Source of the DNA: Paracoccaceae bacterium
GTDB lineage: Bacteria; Pseudomonadota; Alphaproteobacteria; Rhodobacterales; Rhodobacteraceae
Reading direction: 5' to 3'
Assembly (NCBI GenBank): GCA_020622085.1
Contig: JAHRYM010000001.1
Coordinates: 1,663,144-1,727,143 of the forward strand
Length of the DNA stretch: 64,000 nucleotides
The notes beneath the pieces were generated by a model. It saw only the letters and a program-made list of their open reading frames with translations, did not search any database and was not told where the DNA came from. The translations under genes and the position numbers were made by a program. Below are positions 52,722 to 61,023 of this stretch, piece by piece. Positions within the stretch are counted from its first letter, which is position 1; each line of letters opens with the position of its first letter.

Positions 52722-55355
52722 TCAGCGGTCGCCGTCATCATCCTCGGAGGGGTCATTGTTCACGGCCGCGAGCGGTGCGTCCGCGGTCAGGCGGGGATCG
52801 GTGGGCGGTGCGAATTGCGGGGTTGCCTGAACTCCGGCCGGGCGCCGCCCCGGCGCCGCCGAAGGTTCCTCCGCATGTTCCCGGGACTGCGCCCCAGATT
52901 GCGCCCCAGATTGCGCCCCAGATTGCGCCCCAGATTGCGCCCCGGACAGGCTCGCCCCCCGCGACGCGTCGCGGCGCGCGCGCAGATCCTCGGCGTTGCG
53001 GATCCAGACATCGCGCTGTGGAAAGGGAATGCCGATGCCCGCCTCGGCAAAGCGGCGCACGATCGCATGGTTCATCTCGGAGCGGACATGCGAGCTCTGG
53101 TTCACATCCGCAAGGATTGCGCGGATCTCGAAGTTGATGCTGTCAGGGCCGAATCCCGTCAGCAGAACCGATGGCGGCGGATCGACCGCCACCTGCGGGA
53201 TGGACTCGGCGATCTCGTGCAGCAGCCGTTCGACAAGCCGCGTATCGGCGGCAAAATCGACGCTGACCGGCACGATCACCCGCCCCGAGAGGTTTCCGCG
53301 CGTCAGGTTGGTGACGACGCCCGAAATCAGTTCGGCATTGGGGACGATCACATCGGTTCGGTCGAAGGTCTCGATCCGGGTCGAGCGGACCGAGATTCCC
53401 TTCACGATGCCGACCTGTCCGCCGACCTGGATCATGTCGCCCTCCGAAACCGGCCGCTCGATCAGCAGGATCAGGCCCGAGACAAAGTTCTGGACGATGT
53501 TTTGCAGGCCAAAGCCGATCCCGACCGACAGGGCACCGGCGACGATGGCAAAGGATGACAGGCTGATCCCCGCGGCCGTGATCGCCGCCATCGCCGCGAT
53601 CAGTATTCCCAGGTAGCCGATCCCCGCGGCAACCGCATTCTGCGCGCCCTTGTCGAGCCGCGTGCGCGGCAGGATCGAGGCCTTGAGCGCCCCCTGCACC
53701 AGCCGCGTCAGCCCGTAGCCGATGGCGAATACCAGAACGAAGGTCAGCAGGCTCATCGGCGAGATGCGGCTGTCGCCAAGTGCCACGCCCGCCTTGAACG
53801 AAGTCCAGACCTCGACCAGATCCGAGACGCGGGCGCCCCAGATCAGTGCCAGGAACGGCAGCGAAAGGATAACCAGCGCCGTCAGGATCAGGACAGGGAT
53901 CAGCGCGTCGCGGCCTTCCTTGCCGGATTTCGAGATGATCAGGTAGATGTCGACCAGAAGCCCGTGCAGCACGACGACAAACCCGATCATCCCCAATGTC
54001 ATCACCGTGGGCCAGATCAGTGCATTGGCCGCCGTGACATATCCGACCACCGCAAGCAGCGGCCCAAGTATCGACACCACGACGACCGAAGTGCCGACCA
54101 TTCCCAGAAGCCGGCTGCGGAACGCGATCTCTTCGCCGATCGCCGATTGCGAGGCCGAGAGCGAGGCGACGTGCCGGCGCAAAAGCATGCCGATGCGGAA
54201 CAGGATCAGCGCCATCAGGATCGCCAGCGGCGCCGCCCAGACGGCCTGCGCGGCCATCGACAGCGGCGGGCGCACCTCGGTTATGAAAGCCTGCCGGAAC
54301 GCCTCGAGCCCGAGGATCACCCCCACCATCCGCGCATGGAACCGGCCTTCGGCACGGTTCTCCTGCAAAAGGCCAATGCCGGTGTCGACATCATCCACCG
54401 CAGAGAACAGCATCGTGCCCAGCCAGCGCGCCGCAAAGAACGTGAAGGCCGCGTAGGGCACCGCCCGGATCAGCGCCCCCGAGCGCAGGCCAGTCATCCC
54501 CGAGGACTGCACCGCCAGCACCAGAAGTGCGACCCCCGCCACCGGCACGACGATCTGCCCCACCGACACCAGCGCCGCCACCACCGCCCGCGCCCGCATC
54601 GAGGCGCCCGATTGCAGGCGCCGCGTCAGCGCCTCCATGAAGCTCGGGCCACGGATCACGAGGAATCCCGCAATCACCAGATAGGCAAGGATCGCGGGCA
54701 GGTTGTTGCGCAGTTCGGTCCGGCGGGCGGGGTTGTCCCAGGCCTGCCTGGCTTCCTTCCAGAGCGTCATCATGCCCTGGTTCAGCACGGCGTAACCCGC
54801 GGGCCAGTTCCCCGGATTGAGCGGCGAGGGCGAGAGCCTGAGCAGCGCGTCGGCCTGCCGTTCACGCACCGTCTGGTCGATCTGCTTGATGATGCCCTCG
54901 GCACGTCGCAGGGCTTCCTCGGCCGCAAGCCCCGGCGCCTTCAGAAGCGCGAGCTGATCGTTCAGTTCCTTGCGACGATCTGCGATCTCGGGCGCCTCGA
55001 TGCCGTCCTTTTCGGGAACCGGCCCCAGCGCCGCAATCTGCTGGTTGAGCGTGTCGATCCGCCCGGCATTGGTGGTCTGGGCATTGGTGAAACGGGTGCG
55101 CCAGTCAACGATCTGCCCGCGCAGCTGCTCGAAAGCAAGGTTCGAGGCCCGTTTCTCGGCGACCGCCTCTTCGGCACGCTTGGCGTCGCTCTCCCACTGC
55201 GCGTAGTTCAGATTGGCCGCCGCCGCCGCTTCCTGGGCGTGCACAGGGGCCAGCCCGCCGGGTGCCGCGACCGAGAGCACGAGCACGAGCCAGACTGCAA
55301 GCCAGGAGATTCCGCGACACAGCCCGAAAGGCCGCATGAAGACCGACGGGCGCAT
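52722..55355 (-). CDS. DUF3772/MscS-type mechanosensitive ion channel
   Basis: An 877-residue large MscS-family channel. A Sec signal (WLAVWLVLVLSVAAPGG, ending HAQ) leads to a periplasmic coiled-coil/DUF3772 region (about 35-200). About ten membrane helices follow, then the MscS pore and beta domain: SVGIGFGLQNIVQNFVSGLI, ERPVSEGDMIQVGGQVGIV and FDRTDVIVPNAELIS. The C-terminal tail carries five SGAQ repeats and is Pro/Ala-rich. Such channels release osmolytes on hypo-osmotic shock. The ATG at 55355 overlaps the cysK stop (ATGA), so the two are coupled. Confidence 0.9.
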   Translation of the reverse strand: MRPSVFMRPFGLCRGISWLAVWLVLVLSVAAPGGLAPVHAQEAAAAANLNYAQWESDAKRAEEAVAEKRASNLAFEQLRGQIVDWRTRFTNAQTTNAGRIDTLNQQIAALGPVPEKDGIEAPEIADRRKELNDQLALLKAPGLAAEEALRRAEGIIKQIDQTVRERQADALLRLSPSPLNPGNWPAGYAVLNQGMMTLWKEARQAWDNPARRTELRNNLPAILAYLVIAGFLVIRGPSFMEALTRRLQSGASMRARAVVAALVSVGQIVVPVAGVALLVLAVQSSGMTGLRSGALIRAVPYAAFTFFAARWLGTMLFSAVDDVDTGIGLLQENRAEGRFHARMVGVILGLEAFRQAFITEVRPPLSMAAQAVWAAPLAILMALILFRIGMLLRRHVASLSASQSAIGEEIAFRSRLLGMVGTSVVVVSILGPLLAVVGYVTAANALIWPTVMTLGMIGFVVVLHGLLVDIYLIISKSGKEGRDALIPVLILTALVILSLPFLALIWGARVSDLVEVWTSFKAGVALGDSRISPMSLLTFVLVFAIGYGLTRLVQGALKASILPRTRLDKGAQNAVAAGIGYLGILIAAMAAITAAGISLSSFAIVAGALSVGIGFGLQNIVQNFVSGLILLIERPVSEGDMIQVGGQVGIVKGISVRSTRIETFDRTDVIVPNAELISGVVTNLTRGNLSGRVIVPVSVDFAADTRLVERLLHEIAESIPQVAVDPPPSVLLTGFGPDSINFEIRAILADVNQSSHVRSEMNHAIVRRFAEAGIGIPFPQRDVWIRNAEDLRARRDASRGASLSGAQSGAQSGAQSGAQSGAQSREHAEEPSAAPGRRPAGVQATPQFAPPTDPRLTADAPLAAVNNDPSEDDDGDR
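52885..52944. repeat. 12-base tandem repeat, five copies, coding for SGAQ units
   Basis: GATTGCGCCCCA is repeated five times (first copy GACTGCGCCCCA, last ending CCCCG). In the minus-strand channel gene it encodes SGAQ five times in the cytoplasmic tail. The near identity of the copies suggests recent expansion. Confidence 0.9.
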
Positions 55356-56386
55356 CAGTTCTCGAAGCAATTGGGCAGCAACCGGTCTTCGCGGTCCAGC
55401 CAGTCCGGCACCGGAAGCCCCTTCGCCCGCAGGAACTCGGGGTTGAACAGTTTCGACTGGTAGCGGTTGCCGTAGTCGCAAAGCACGGTGACGATGGTAT
55501 GCCCGGGCCCCATCTCCTGCGCCATGCGGATTGCGCCTGCGACATTGATCCCCGAGGATCCGCCGACGCAAAGCCCTTCGCCAGCCAGAAGGTCAAAGAC
55601 GATGGGCAAGGCCTCGCTGTCAGGAATCCGGTAGGAGGCGTCGGGGGTGAAGCCCTCCAGATTGGCGGTGATGCGGCCCTGCCCGATGCCTTCGGTGATC
55701 GAGCTGCCCCCGGATTTCAGCTCTCCGGTGGTATAGAAGCTGTGGAGCGCCGCACCATCCGGATCGGCCAGCGCAACCTTGACGCCCTTGGGTTGCAGCG
55801 CCATCGCCACGCCCGCAAGGGTGCCGCCCGACCCGACAGCGCAGACAAAGCCATCGACCTTGCCGCCAGTCTGCTCCCATATCTCGGGGCCGGTGGTCTC
55901 GATATGCGCCTGCCGGTTCGCAAGGTTGTCGAACTGGTTGGCCCAGATGGCACCATTCGGTTCGATTTGTGCAAGTTTTGCCGCAAGACGCCCGGAATAC
56001 CGAACATAATTGTTCGGATTCGCGTAAGGCGCCGCAGGAACCTGCACCAGCTCGGCTCCGGCAAGGCGCAGCATGTCCTTCTTTTCCTGGCTCTGGGTTT
56101 CCGGAATGACGATCACGGTGCGATAGCCCATCGACGCGCCGACCAGCGCCAGCCCGATCCCGGTATTGCCGGCGGTGCCTTCGACGATGGTGCCCCCCGG
56201 CTTGAGAAGCCCCTTCGCCACCGCATCACGGATGATGAACAATGCGGCGCGGTCCTTGATCGACTGGCCGGGGTTGAGAAATTCGGCCTTGCCCAGGATT
56301 TCGCAGCCGGTCGCCTCGCTCGCCTTGCGCAGGCGGATCAGCGGCGTGTGTCCGACAGCGGCAGCCAGATCGGGATGGAAAGGCAT
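55355..56386 (-). CDS. cysK: Cysteine synthase A (O-acetylserine sulfhydrylase)
   Basis: A 343-residue PLP-dependent enzyme forming cysteine from O-acetylserine and sulfide. The PLP Lys is K44 in NPGQSIKDRAALF; TVEGTAGNTGIGLALV (here IVEGTAGNTGIG) is the substrate loop; AVGSGGTLAGVAMAL binds the phosphate. ATG 56386 follows AAGGAG. It is the last of the trgA-trgB-cysK group on the minus strand. In Rhodobacter sphaeroides cysK together with trgAB contributes to high-level tellurite resistance (published work on that locus). The next gene, a channel, overlaps its stop. Confidence 0.95.
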   Translation of the reverse strand: MPFHPDLAAAVGHTPLIRLRKASEATGCEILGKAEFLNPGQSIKDRAALFIIRDAVAKGLLKPGGTIVEGTAGNTGIGLALVGASMGYRTVIVIPETQSQEKKDMLRLAGAELVQVPAAPYANPNNYVRYSGRLAAKLAQIEPNGAIWANQFDNLANRQAHIETTGPEIWEQTGGKVDGFVCAVGSGGTLAGVAMALQPKGVKVALADPDGAALHSFYTTGELKSGGSSITEGIGQGRITANLEGFTPDASYRIPDSEALPIVFDLLAGEGLCVGGSSGINVAGAIRMAQEMGPGHTIVTVLCDYGNRYQSKLFNPEFLRAKGLPVPDWLDREDRLLPNCFEN

Positions 56387-56439
56387 GTGCGGACTCCTTC
56401 TTTTCCGAAAGGCGAGCCTAGGTCGGCGCGGCCCGAACC

Positions 56440-57552
56440 TCAAGCCCCGGCGATGCGGCGAAGGCGGTCACGGTTTGCTGCCAGCCAATAGGCGCAAAGC
56501 AGGAGCGGCGCATTGGTGACTTCGCCCGAGGCGACCAGATCCATCATCCGCGCGAAGGGCAAGACGTGCGAGCGGATGTCCTCGCCCTCGCCCGGCAGGC
56601 CGCCGATCCTGTCGCAGCCGTCGGGCAGGTCGCAAAGACCGACGAAGCTGTAGATATATTCGGCCTTGGCGGCGGGCGACGGGTAGTAGTCGGCCACCTT
56701 GTGCAAGTCGCCCAGCGTCAGGCCCGCCTCCTCTATCGCCTCGCGCCGCGCCGTCGTCTCGGGGGTTTCGCCGCCGTCGATCCGCCCGGCAATCGCCTCG
56801 ATCAGCCAGGGCTGGGGGTCGCCCCGCCCATGGGGCCCGGCGCGGAACTGTTCGATCAGGTGAACCCGGTCGCGCCACGGATCATAGGGCAACACCACCA
56901 CCGCATCGCCCGATATGAAGACCGCGCGGTTCAGCCTCTGGCTCAATGTGCCGTCGAAGCGGCGGAATTGCAGGTCGTATTCCTCGACCGCGAAATAATT
57001 GGCGTAGGGCTGCGACCGGGCCGCAGTCTCGATGTCACCGGGGGATGCGGAATGGCGCAGGGTCACCGGCCCGGCCTCCGTCGCGCGCAGCCGGGCCCCG
57101 GCCCGCGTCAGGATCTGCGGCCAGCGCGCAAGGACCGCTGCCGCCGGGCGCTGGCCCATCTGCGCCATCACATCTGGCACACAGGCAAGCACGGTGTCAC
57201 GCCAGCGACCGATCCATTCCTCCCGGCTCCAGTCCGGCGCCTGGGCGGCGCAGACGCCTGTCCAGACCAACGCCCGCAGACCGCCAGCCGCCAGTGGCCG
57301 TTCTGCGGCCACAGCGTTGCCCAGCCAGAATTCCAGCCGGGCCAGTTGCCCGGCTGAAAGGCAGGCGATTTCGCCCTCGACGCCTCCTCCGGGGCCGGCG
57401 ACCAGCACCGGGCGGCTCGCATCGCCCCGCAGCGTGAAACCCGCAAGCCGCGCCGCCGCGACCGGCACATCCGCCCCCAGAACAGCCGCGCGCAGGGCCG
57501 GATCGGAAAGCGGGCCACAAAGAAAAACGGAAGCGCCCAATGTCAGGGCCAA
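56440..57552 (-). CDS. trgB: TrgB-like tellurite-resistance protein: N-terminal AIG2-like domain plus Nudix hydrolase
   Basis: A 370-residue two-domain protein. The N-terminal part (about 1-170) has VFLCGPLSDPALRAAVLG and resembles gamma-glutamylcyclotransferase (AIG2-like) folds. Residues about 175-370 are a NudF-type ADP-ribose pyrophosphatase. The Nudix box is in GGETPETTARREAIEEAGLT, with the REAxEEaG core intact. The start is uncertain: TTG at 57552 overlaps the trgA stop region, and TTG at 57540 is also possible. It follows trgA directly and precedes cysK, the arrangement known from R. sphaeroides. Confidence 0.85.
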   Translation of the reverse strand: MALTLGASVFLCGPLSDPALRAAVLGADVPVAAARLAGFTLRGDASRPVLVAGPGGGVEGEIACLSAGQLARLEFWLGNAVAAERPLAAGGLRALVWTGVCAAQAPDWSREEWIGRWRDTVLACVPDVMAQMGQRPAAAVLARWPQILTRAGARLRATEAGPVTLRHSASPGDIETAARSQPYANYFAVEEYDLQFRRFDGTLSQRLNRAVFISGDAVVVLPYDPWRDRVHLIEQFRAGPHGRGDPQPWLIEAIAGRIDGGETPETTARREAIEEAGLTLGDLHKVADYYPSPAAKAEYIYSFVGLCDLPDGCDRIGGLPGEGEDIRSHVLPFARMMDLVASGEVTNAPLLLCAYWLAANRDRLRRIAGA

Positions 57553-57983
57553 CGCCGCGCGACCCGCTCGGTCAGCCAGCCGCAGAAGACCCCGCCCAGA
57601 ATGAGGACCGCCAGGAAATCGGGTTGCAGCAGCATCAATGCAAACCCGGAGCCGATGTTGACGGCGCCGAGCACCGCGTCGAGCGGGCCGTCATACATCT
57701 TGCGGATCGCCACCTGATACATTTCCTCAAGCGAGAACAGCACCAGCGCGAGAAAGACCATCGAGACCGCCGTCCGCAGGCCGTTGTTCAGCGCGATCAC
57801 CATGCCCTGGCCGGCATTGGCCCCCATGATCTTCCAGCCACAGAACAGGCCGATCAGGGTGCAGATCGGACCGAACCAGCCAAGCTGTGTCGCGGGCGGA
57901 AGATACTGGCGAAACATTCCGGCCAGCAGATAGGCAAGCCCGGCAAAAAGCACGGATGCAATGAGTTTTGCGGCGGTCGGCAT
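57543..57983 (-). CDS. trgA: TrgA-family membrane protein (tellurite resistance)
   Basis: A 146-residue protein with four hydrophobic segments, beginning MPTAAKLIASVLFAGLAYLL; it contains WFGPICTLIGLFCGWKIMG and ends near VFCGWLTERVARRWP. It matches the TrgA family of R. sphaeroides in length, topology and gene order with trgB and cysK. The biochemical role is unknown. ATG 57983 has GGAG eleven bases upstream. The photolyase gene ends 68 bases upstream on the same strand, so all four genes could be co-transcribed. Confidence 0.85.
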   Translation of the reverse strand: MPTAAKLIASVLFAGLAYLLAGMFRQYLPPATQLGWFGPICTLIGLFCGWKIMGANAGQGMVIALNNGLRTAVSMVFLALVLFSLEEMYQVAIRKMYDGPLDAVLGAVNIGSGFALMLLQPDFLAVLILGGVFCGWLTERVARRWP

Positions 57984-58051
57984 CGGCAGTCGGCTCCGTT
58001 TCCAAGAGTCTGCGACTTTTTCCGGCGCTTTGCCGCATGAGGCAACAGAAA

Positions 58052-59545
58052 TCACGGGGTTGGCGAAACTGGTGCCCTGCGTGTTGCATAAGCATCCAGT
58101 GCCCGCTTGCGGCCCAGCGACAGGTCGACCAGCGGGCGCGGCGGGGCATCCCGGGGCGAAAGCTGCCAGTGGCGCGGCACTGCCTGGAGGAATGACAGCG
58201 CCGTGGCCGCAGGGGCGGGGTCACCTTCGGCCAGCCAGGCGTGACGGTATCTGCCCAGCGGATCGAAGCGCGCCGCCTGCGTGGCGGGGTTGAAGATACG
58301 AAACCAGGGTGCCGCATCGGGGCCAGACCCCGCCACCCATTGCCAGCCAAGGGCATTGGCCGCCGGATCCCAGTCGGTCAGGCATTCGGAAAACCACGCC
58401 TGCCCCACGCGCCAGTCGGTCAGCAGGTGCTTGGTCAGATAGGAAGCGGCGATCATCCGGGCACGGTTGTGCATTCGTCCCGTCACATACATCTCGCGCA
58501 TCGCGGCATCCACCAGCGGCTCGCCGGTGCGGCCGCGCCGCCAGCTTTCCGCATCGGCGTTGTCGCCGCGCCATGGAAAGCCCTCCCAGCCATCGCGCCA
58601 GTTCCGGCTGGCCAGGTGCGGTGTGTGGAACATCAGGTGCCAGGCAAAGTCGCGCCAGACGAGTTCGGACAGGAACTTCCCGGCGCCCCGGCTGCCCTCC
58701 ATCAGCCTTGGCCAGGCGGCGTGCCAGATCATGCGGGGAGAAATCTCACCCCAGGCGAGGTTCTCGGACAGGCCCGATGTCGCGGCCAGGTCGATGCGGT
58801 CGCGGTCATCGGGGTATTGCTCCAGGGGGCCGTCAAGAAAGGCACGCAGCCGCTCCTGCGCAAGCGCCTCGCCGACCCGCTGCCAGGGCAGGACCACCGC
58901 CGCGCCCCGGCCCATCCCTTGCCCCATCCGCCAGTCCTCCAGCCGGTCGCTGCGGGGCCAGGCAAGCGGCACGGGCAATCGGGCGGGCGCCGGCAGGGAC
59001 GCAGCGACGCCACGGGCGCGCAGCACCTTCCAGAAGGGCGTGTAGACCTGGTAGAATCCGCCCTGCGCCGTCCTCACCTCCCATGGCTCGGCCAGAAGCG
59101 CACCGGGATGGCTTTCTGCGCAAATCCCGGCCTCTTTCAGCGCGGCCTTTACCGCCGTGTCACGGGTGATGGCATCCGGATCGTAGCCGCGCGACCAGTG
59201 CACCCCCGCTGCGCCGGCTTCCGCGACCAGCGTCATCAGCACGGGCAGCGCCGCGCCGCGCCGCAGGATCAGCCGGCTGCCCATCGCCTGAAGCCGGGCG
59301 GCGAAGTTGGCCAGCGACAGGCCGAGCCGCCATTTCGCAGCAGCCCCCAGCGCCTCAACGGCTTCATCATGGATGAAGACCGGGATCACCGGCCGACCCG
59401 AGGCTACCGACGCAGCCAGTGCAGGATGGTCCGTGATCCGCAGGTCGCGCCGGAGCCAGAGAATGACCGGCTGCGCACCGGCCTCGTCCGGGGTCCGGGC
59501 TTCGGCCCTGGCCTGTGCGGGGGCCTCCGTCGGAGCGTGGGTCAT
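58052..59545 (-). CDS. phrB: Deoxyribodipyrimidine photolyase (class I cryptochrome/photolyase family)
   Basis: A 497-residue flavoprotein repairing cyclobutane pyrimidine dimers with light. The N-terminal antenna domain (ILWLRRDLRITDHPALAAS, then PVFIHDE) is followed by the FAD domain: LSENLAWGEISPRMIWH, SELVWRDFAWHLMFH, MREMYVTGRMHNRARMIAAS and the DPAANALGWQWVAGSGPDAAP tail. These are standard class I CPD photolyase segments. ATG 59545 follows AGGAGG by five bases. Its position beside trgAB-cysK fits a stress-defence cluster; co-regulation is inference. Confidence 0.94.
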   Translation of the reverse strand: MTHAPTEAPAQARAEARTPDEAGAQPVILWLRRDLRITDHPALAASVASGRPVIPVFIHDEAVEALGAAAKWRLGLSLANFAARLQAMGSRLILRRGAALPVLMTLVAEAGAAGVHWSRGYDPDAITRDTAVKAALKEAGICAESHPGALLAEPWEVRTAQGGFYQVYTPFWKVLRARGVAASLPAPARLPVPLAWPRSDRLEDWRMGQGMGRGAAVVLPWQRVGEALAQERLRAFLDGPLEQYPDDRDRIDLAATSGLSENLAWGEISPRMIWHAAWPRLMEGSRGAGKFLSELVWRDFAWHLMFHTPHLASRNWRDGWEGFPWRGDNADAESWRRGRTGEPLVDAAMREMYVTGRMHNRARMIAASYLTKHLLTDWRVGQAWFSECLTDWDPAANALGWQWVAGSGPDAAPWFRIFNPATQAARFDPLGRYRHAWLAEGDPAPAATALSFLQAVPRHWQLSPRDAPPRPLVDLSLGRKRALDAYATRRAPVSPTP

Positions 59546-59749
59546 GGGGCCTCCTGCCCTGCTGCAAAGCGCATTTTGCGGAAAATCCGGCAACATCTGA
59601 CGGAATGCCCGAAAAATCGTCCTGCCTCCACCCTTTACAAACCGGGGCCCTTCGCATGAGACTTCAGACTTGACGGCATGGGCCATGCCAGAAGAACAAG
59701 AGCCATCAGCCCTTTGGCCAAGTCTTGTCACCAACAGGAGTTTTCAACC

Positions 59750-60823
59750 ATGAACCGCAGAACCCTTCTTGCAAGCGCCGCCATGGCGCTGGGCCTTGTG
59801 GCCACCGGCGTGCGGGCGGAAGAACCGCTGAAAGTCGGCTTCATCTATGTCGGCGTGCCGGGTGACGGTGGCTGGACCTACCAGCACGATCAGGCCCGCC
59901 AGGAAATGGAGGCCCATTTCGGCGGCAAGGTCGTGACCTCGTTCATCGAGAACGTTCCCGAAGGCGCGGACGCCGAGCGCGCAATCACCCAACTGGCGCT
60001 GGACGGCAACAAGCTGATCTTCACCACGTCGTTCGGTTTCATGGATGCGACGGTGAATGTCGCGTCGAAATTCCCCGATGTGAAGTTCGAACACGCGACG
60101 GGCTACAAGCTGGCGTCGAACCTTTCGGTCTATGATGCGCGCTTCTACGAGGGCCGCGCCGTGATCGGCACCATCGCCGGCCGGATGACCAAGTCGAACA
60201 AGATCGGCTATATCGGGTCGTTCCCGATCCCCGAAGTGATCCAGGGCATCAACTCGTCCTTCATCCACGCGCGGAAGGTCAACCCGAACGTCGAGATGAA
60301 GGTGGTCTGGGCCTATACCTGGTTCGACCCGGCGAAAGAGGCAGATGCCGCATCCGCGCTGATCGCCGAAGGCGTCGACGTGATCTTGCAGCACACCGAT
60401 TCGACCGCCCCCCAGGCCAAGGCTCAGGAAGCCGGCATCTATACCTTCGGCCAGGCCAGCGACATGGCCGCCTACAAGCCCAGGCCGCGCCTGTCCTCGA
60501 TCATCGACCACTGGTCGCCCTATTACATTGACCGGGTGCAGGCGGTGCTGGATGGCAAATGGGAATCCAAGGCCAGCTGGACCGGCATCAAGGAGGGCAC
60601 CGTGCAGATCGGCGAGATCACCGAAGCCGTCCCGGCCGAAGTGAAGGCCGAGGCCGAGGCCGTGCAGGCGAGCATCGCCGACGGTTCCTACCATCCCTTC
60701 ACCGGCCCGCTGAAGAAGCAGGACGGATCGGACTGGCTGGCCGAGGGTCAGGTGGCGACGGATGCCGACCTTCAGGGGATGAACTTCTTCGTCGAAGGCA
60801 TCAAGGCCGAATATCCGAAGTGA
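59750..60823 (+). CDS. BMP-family (PnrA-like) periplasmic binding protein
   Basis: A 357-residue exported binding protein. The signal MNRRTLLASAAMALGLVATG is cleaved near AEEPL. The mature start KVGFIYVGVPGDGGWTYQHD is typical of the basic membrane protein/PnrA family, as are SFGFMDATVNVASKFPDV and YIGSFPIPEVIQGINSS. The family binds nucleosides or purine-like ligands for ABC import. No permease or ATPase gene is beside it in this window, so partners must be elsewhere. ATG 59750 follows AGGAG by about nine bases. A terminator follows. Confidence 0.9.
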   Translation: MNRRTLLASAAMALGLVATGVRAEEPLKVGFIYVGVPGDGGWTYQHDQARQEMEAHFGGKVVTSFIENVPEGADAERAITQLALDGNKLIFTTSFGFMDATVNVASKFPDVKFEHATGYKLASNLSVYDARFYEGRAVIGTIAGRMTKSNKIGYIGSFPIPEVIQGINSSFIHARKVNPNVEMKVVWAYTWFDPAKEADAASALIAEGVDVILQHTDSTAPQAKAQEAGIYTFGQASDMAAYKPRPRLSSIIDHWSPYYIDRVQAVLDGKWESKASWTGIKEGTVQIGEITEAVPAEVKAEAEAVQASIADGSYHPFTGPLKKQDGSDWLAEGQVATDADLQGMNFFVEGIKAEYPK

Positions 60824-60868
60824 CCCCGACGGGCCGCCCCCGAACGGGGCGTCCGGCGGACCATCAGA

Positions 60869-60899
60869 GGCTCGGGCGCGCGCACACCCGGGCCTTTTT
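60869..60899 (+). terminator. Intrinsic terminator after the BMP-family gene
   Basis: GGCTCGGG (60869-60876) and CCCGGGCC (60887-60894) make an 8-bp stem with one G-T pair and a ten-base loop, directly followed by TTTTT. It ends the BMP-family transcript and isolates the sqr promoter 62 bases downstream. Confidence 0.85.
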
Positions 60900-60960
60900 C
60901 ATTTCCGCCGTCCCGTTGCCGCATGCCGCGCCCGGGATCGGCCTGCGTCACCGTTACGCC

Positions 60961-60995
60961 TTGACCTGACCAAAAACATTCATATCTTCGAATGT
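60961..60995 (+). promoter_or_regulatory. sqr promoter with overlapping SqrR/BigR-type operator
   Basis: ACATTC (60976-60981), eight bases, then GAATGT (60990-60995) is a perfect inverted repeat containing ATTC-N8-GAAT, the pattern I recall for SqrR/BigR operators. A -35-like TTGACC (60961-60966) and a -10-like TATCTT (60983-60988) are 16 bases apart, and the operator covers the -10, as expected for a repressor. It is about 30 bases upstream of the sqr start. The SqrR-like gene is at 50051. Confidence 0.72.
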
Positions 60996-61023
60996 AAGTT
61001 GGCAGTCCGAGGGAGGAACCGGA

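Noticed and set aside
60961..60973. FNR box TTGACCTGACCAA before sqr
   Set aside because: The second half-site (CCAA) lacks the required RTCAA; the sequence is better explained as the -35 element.
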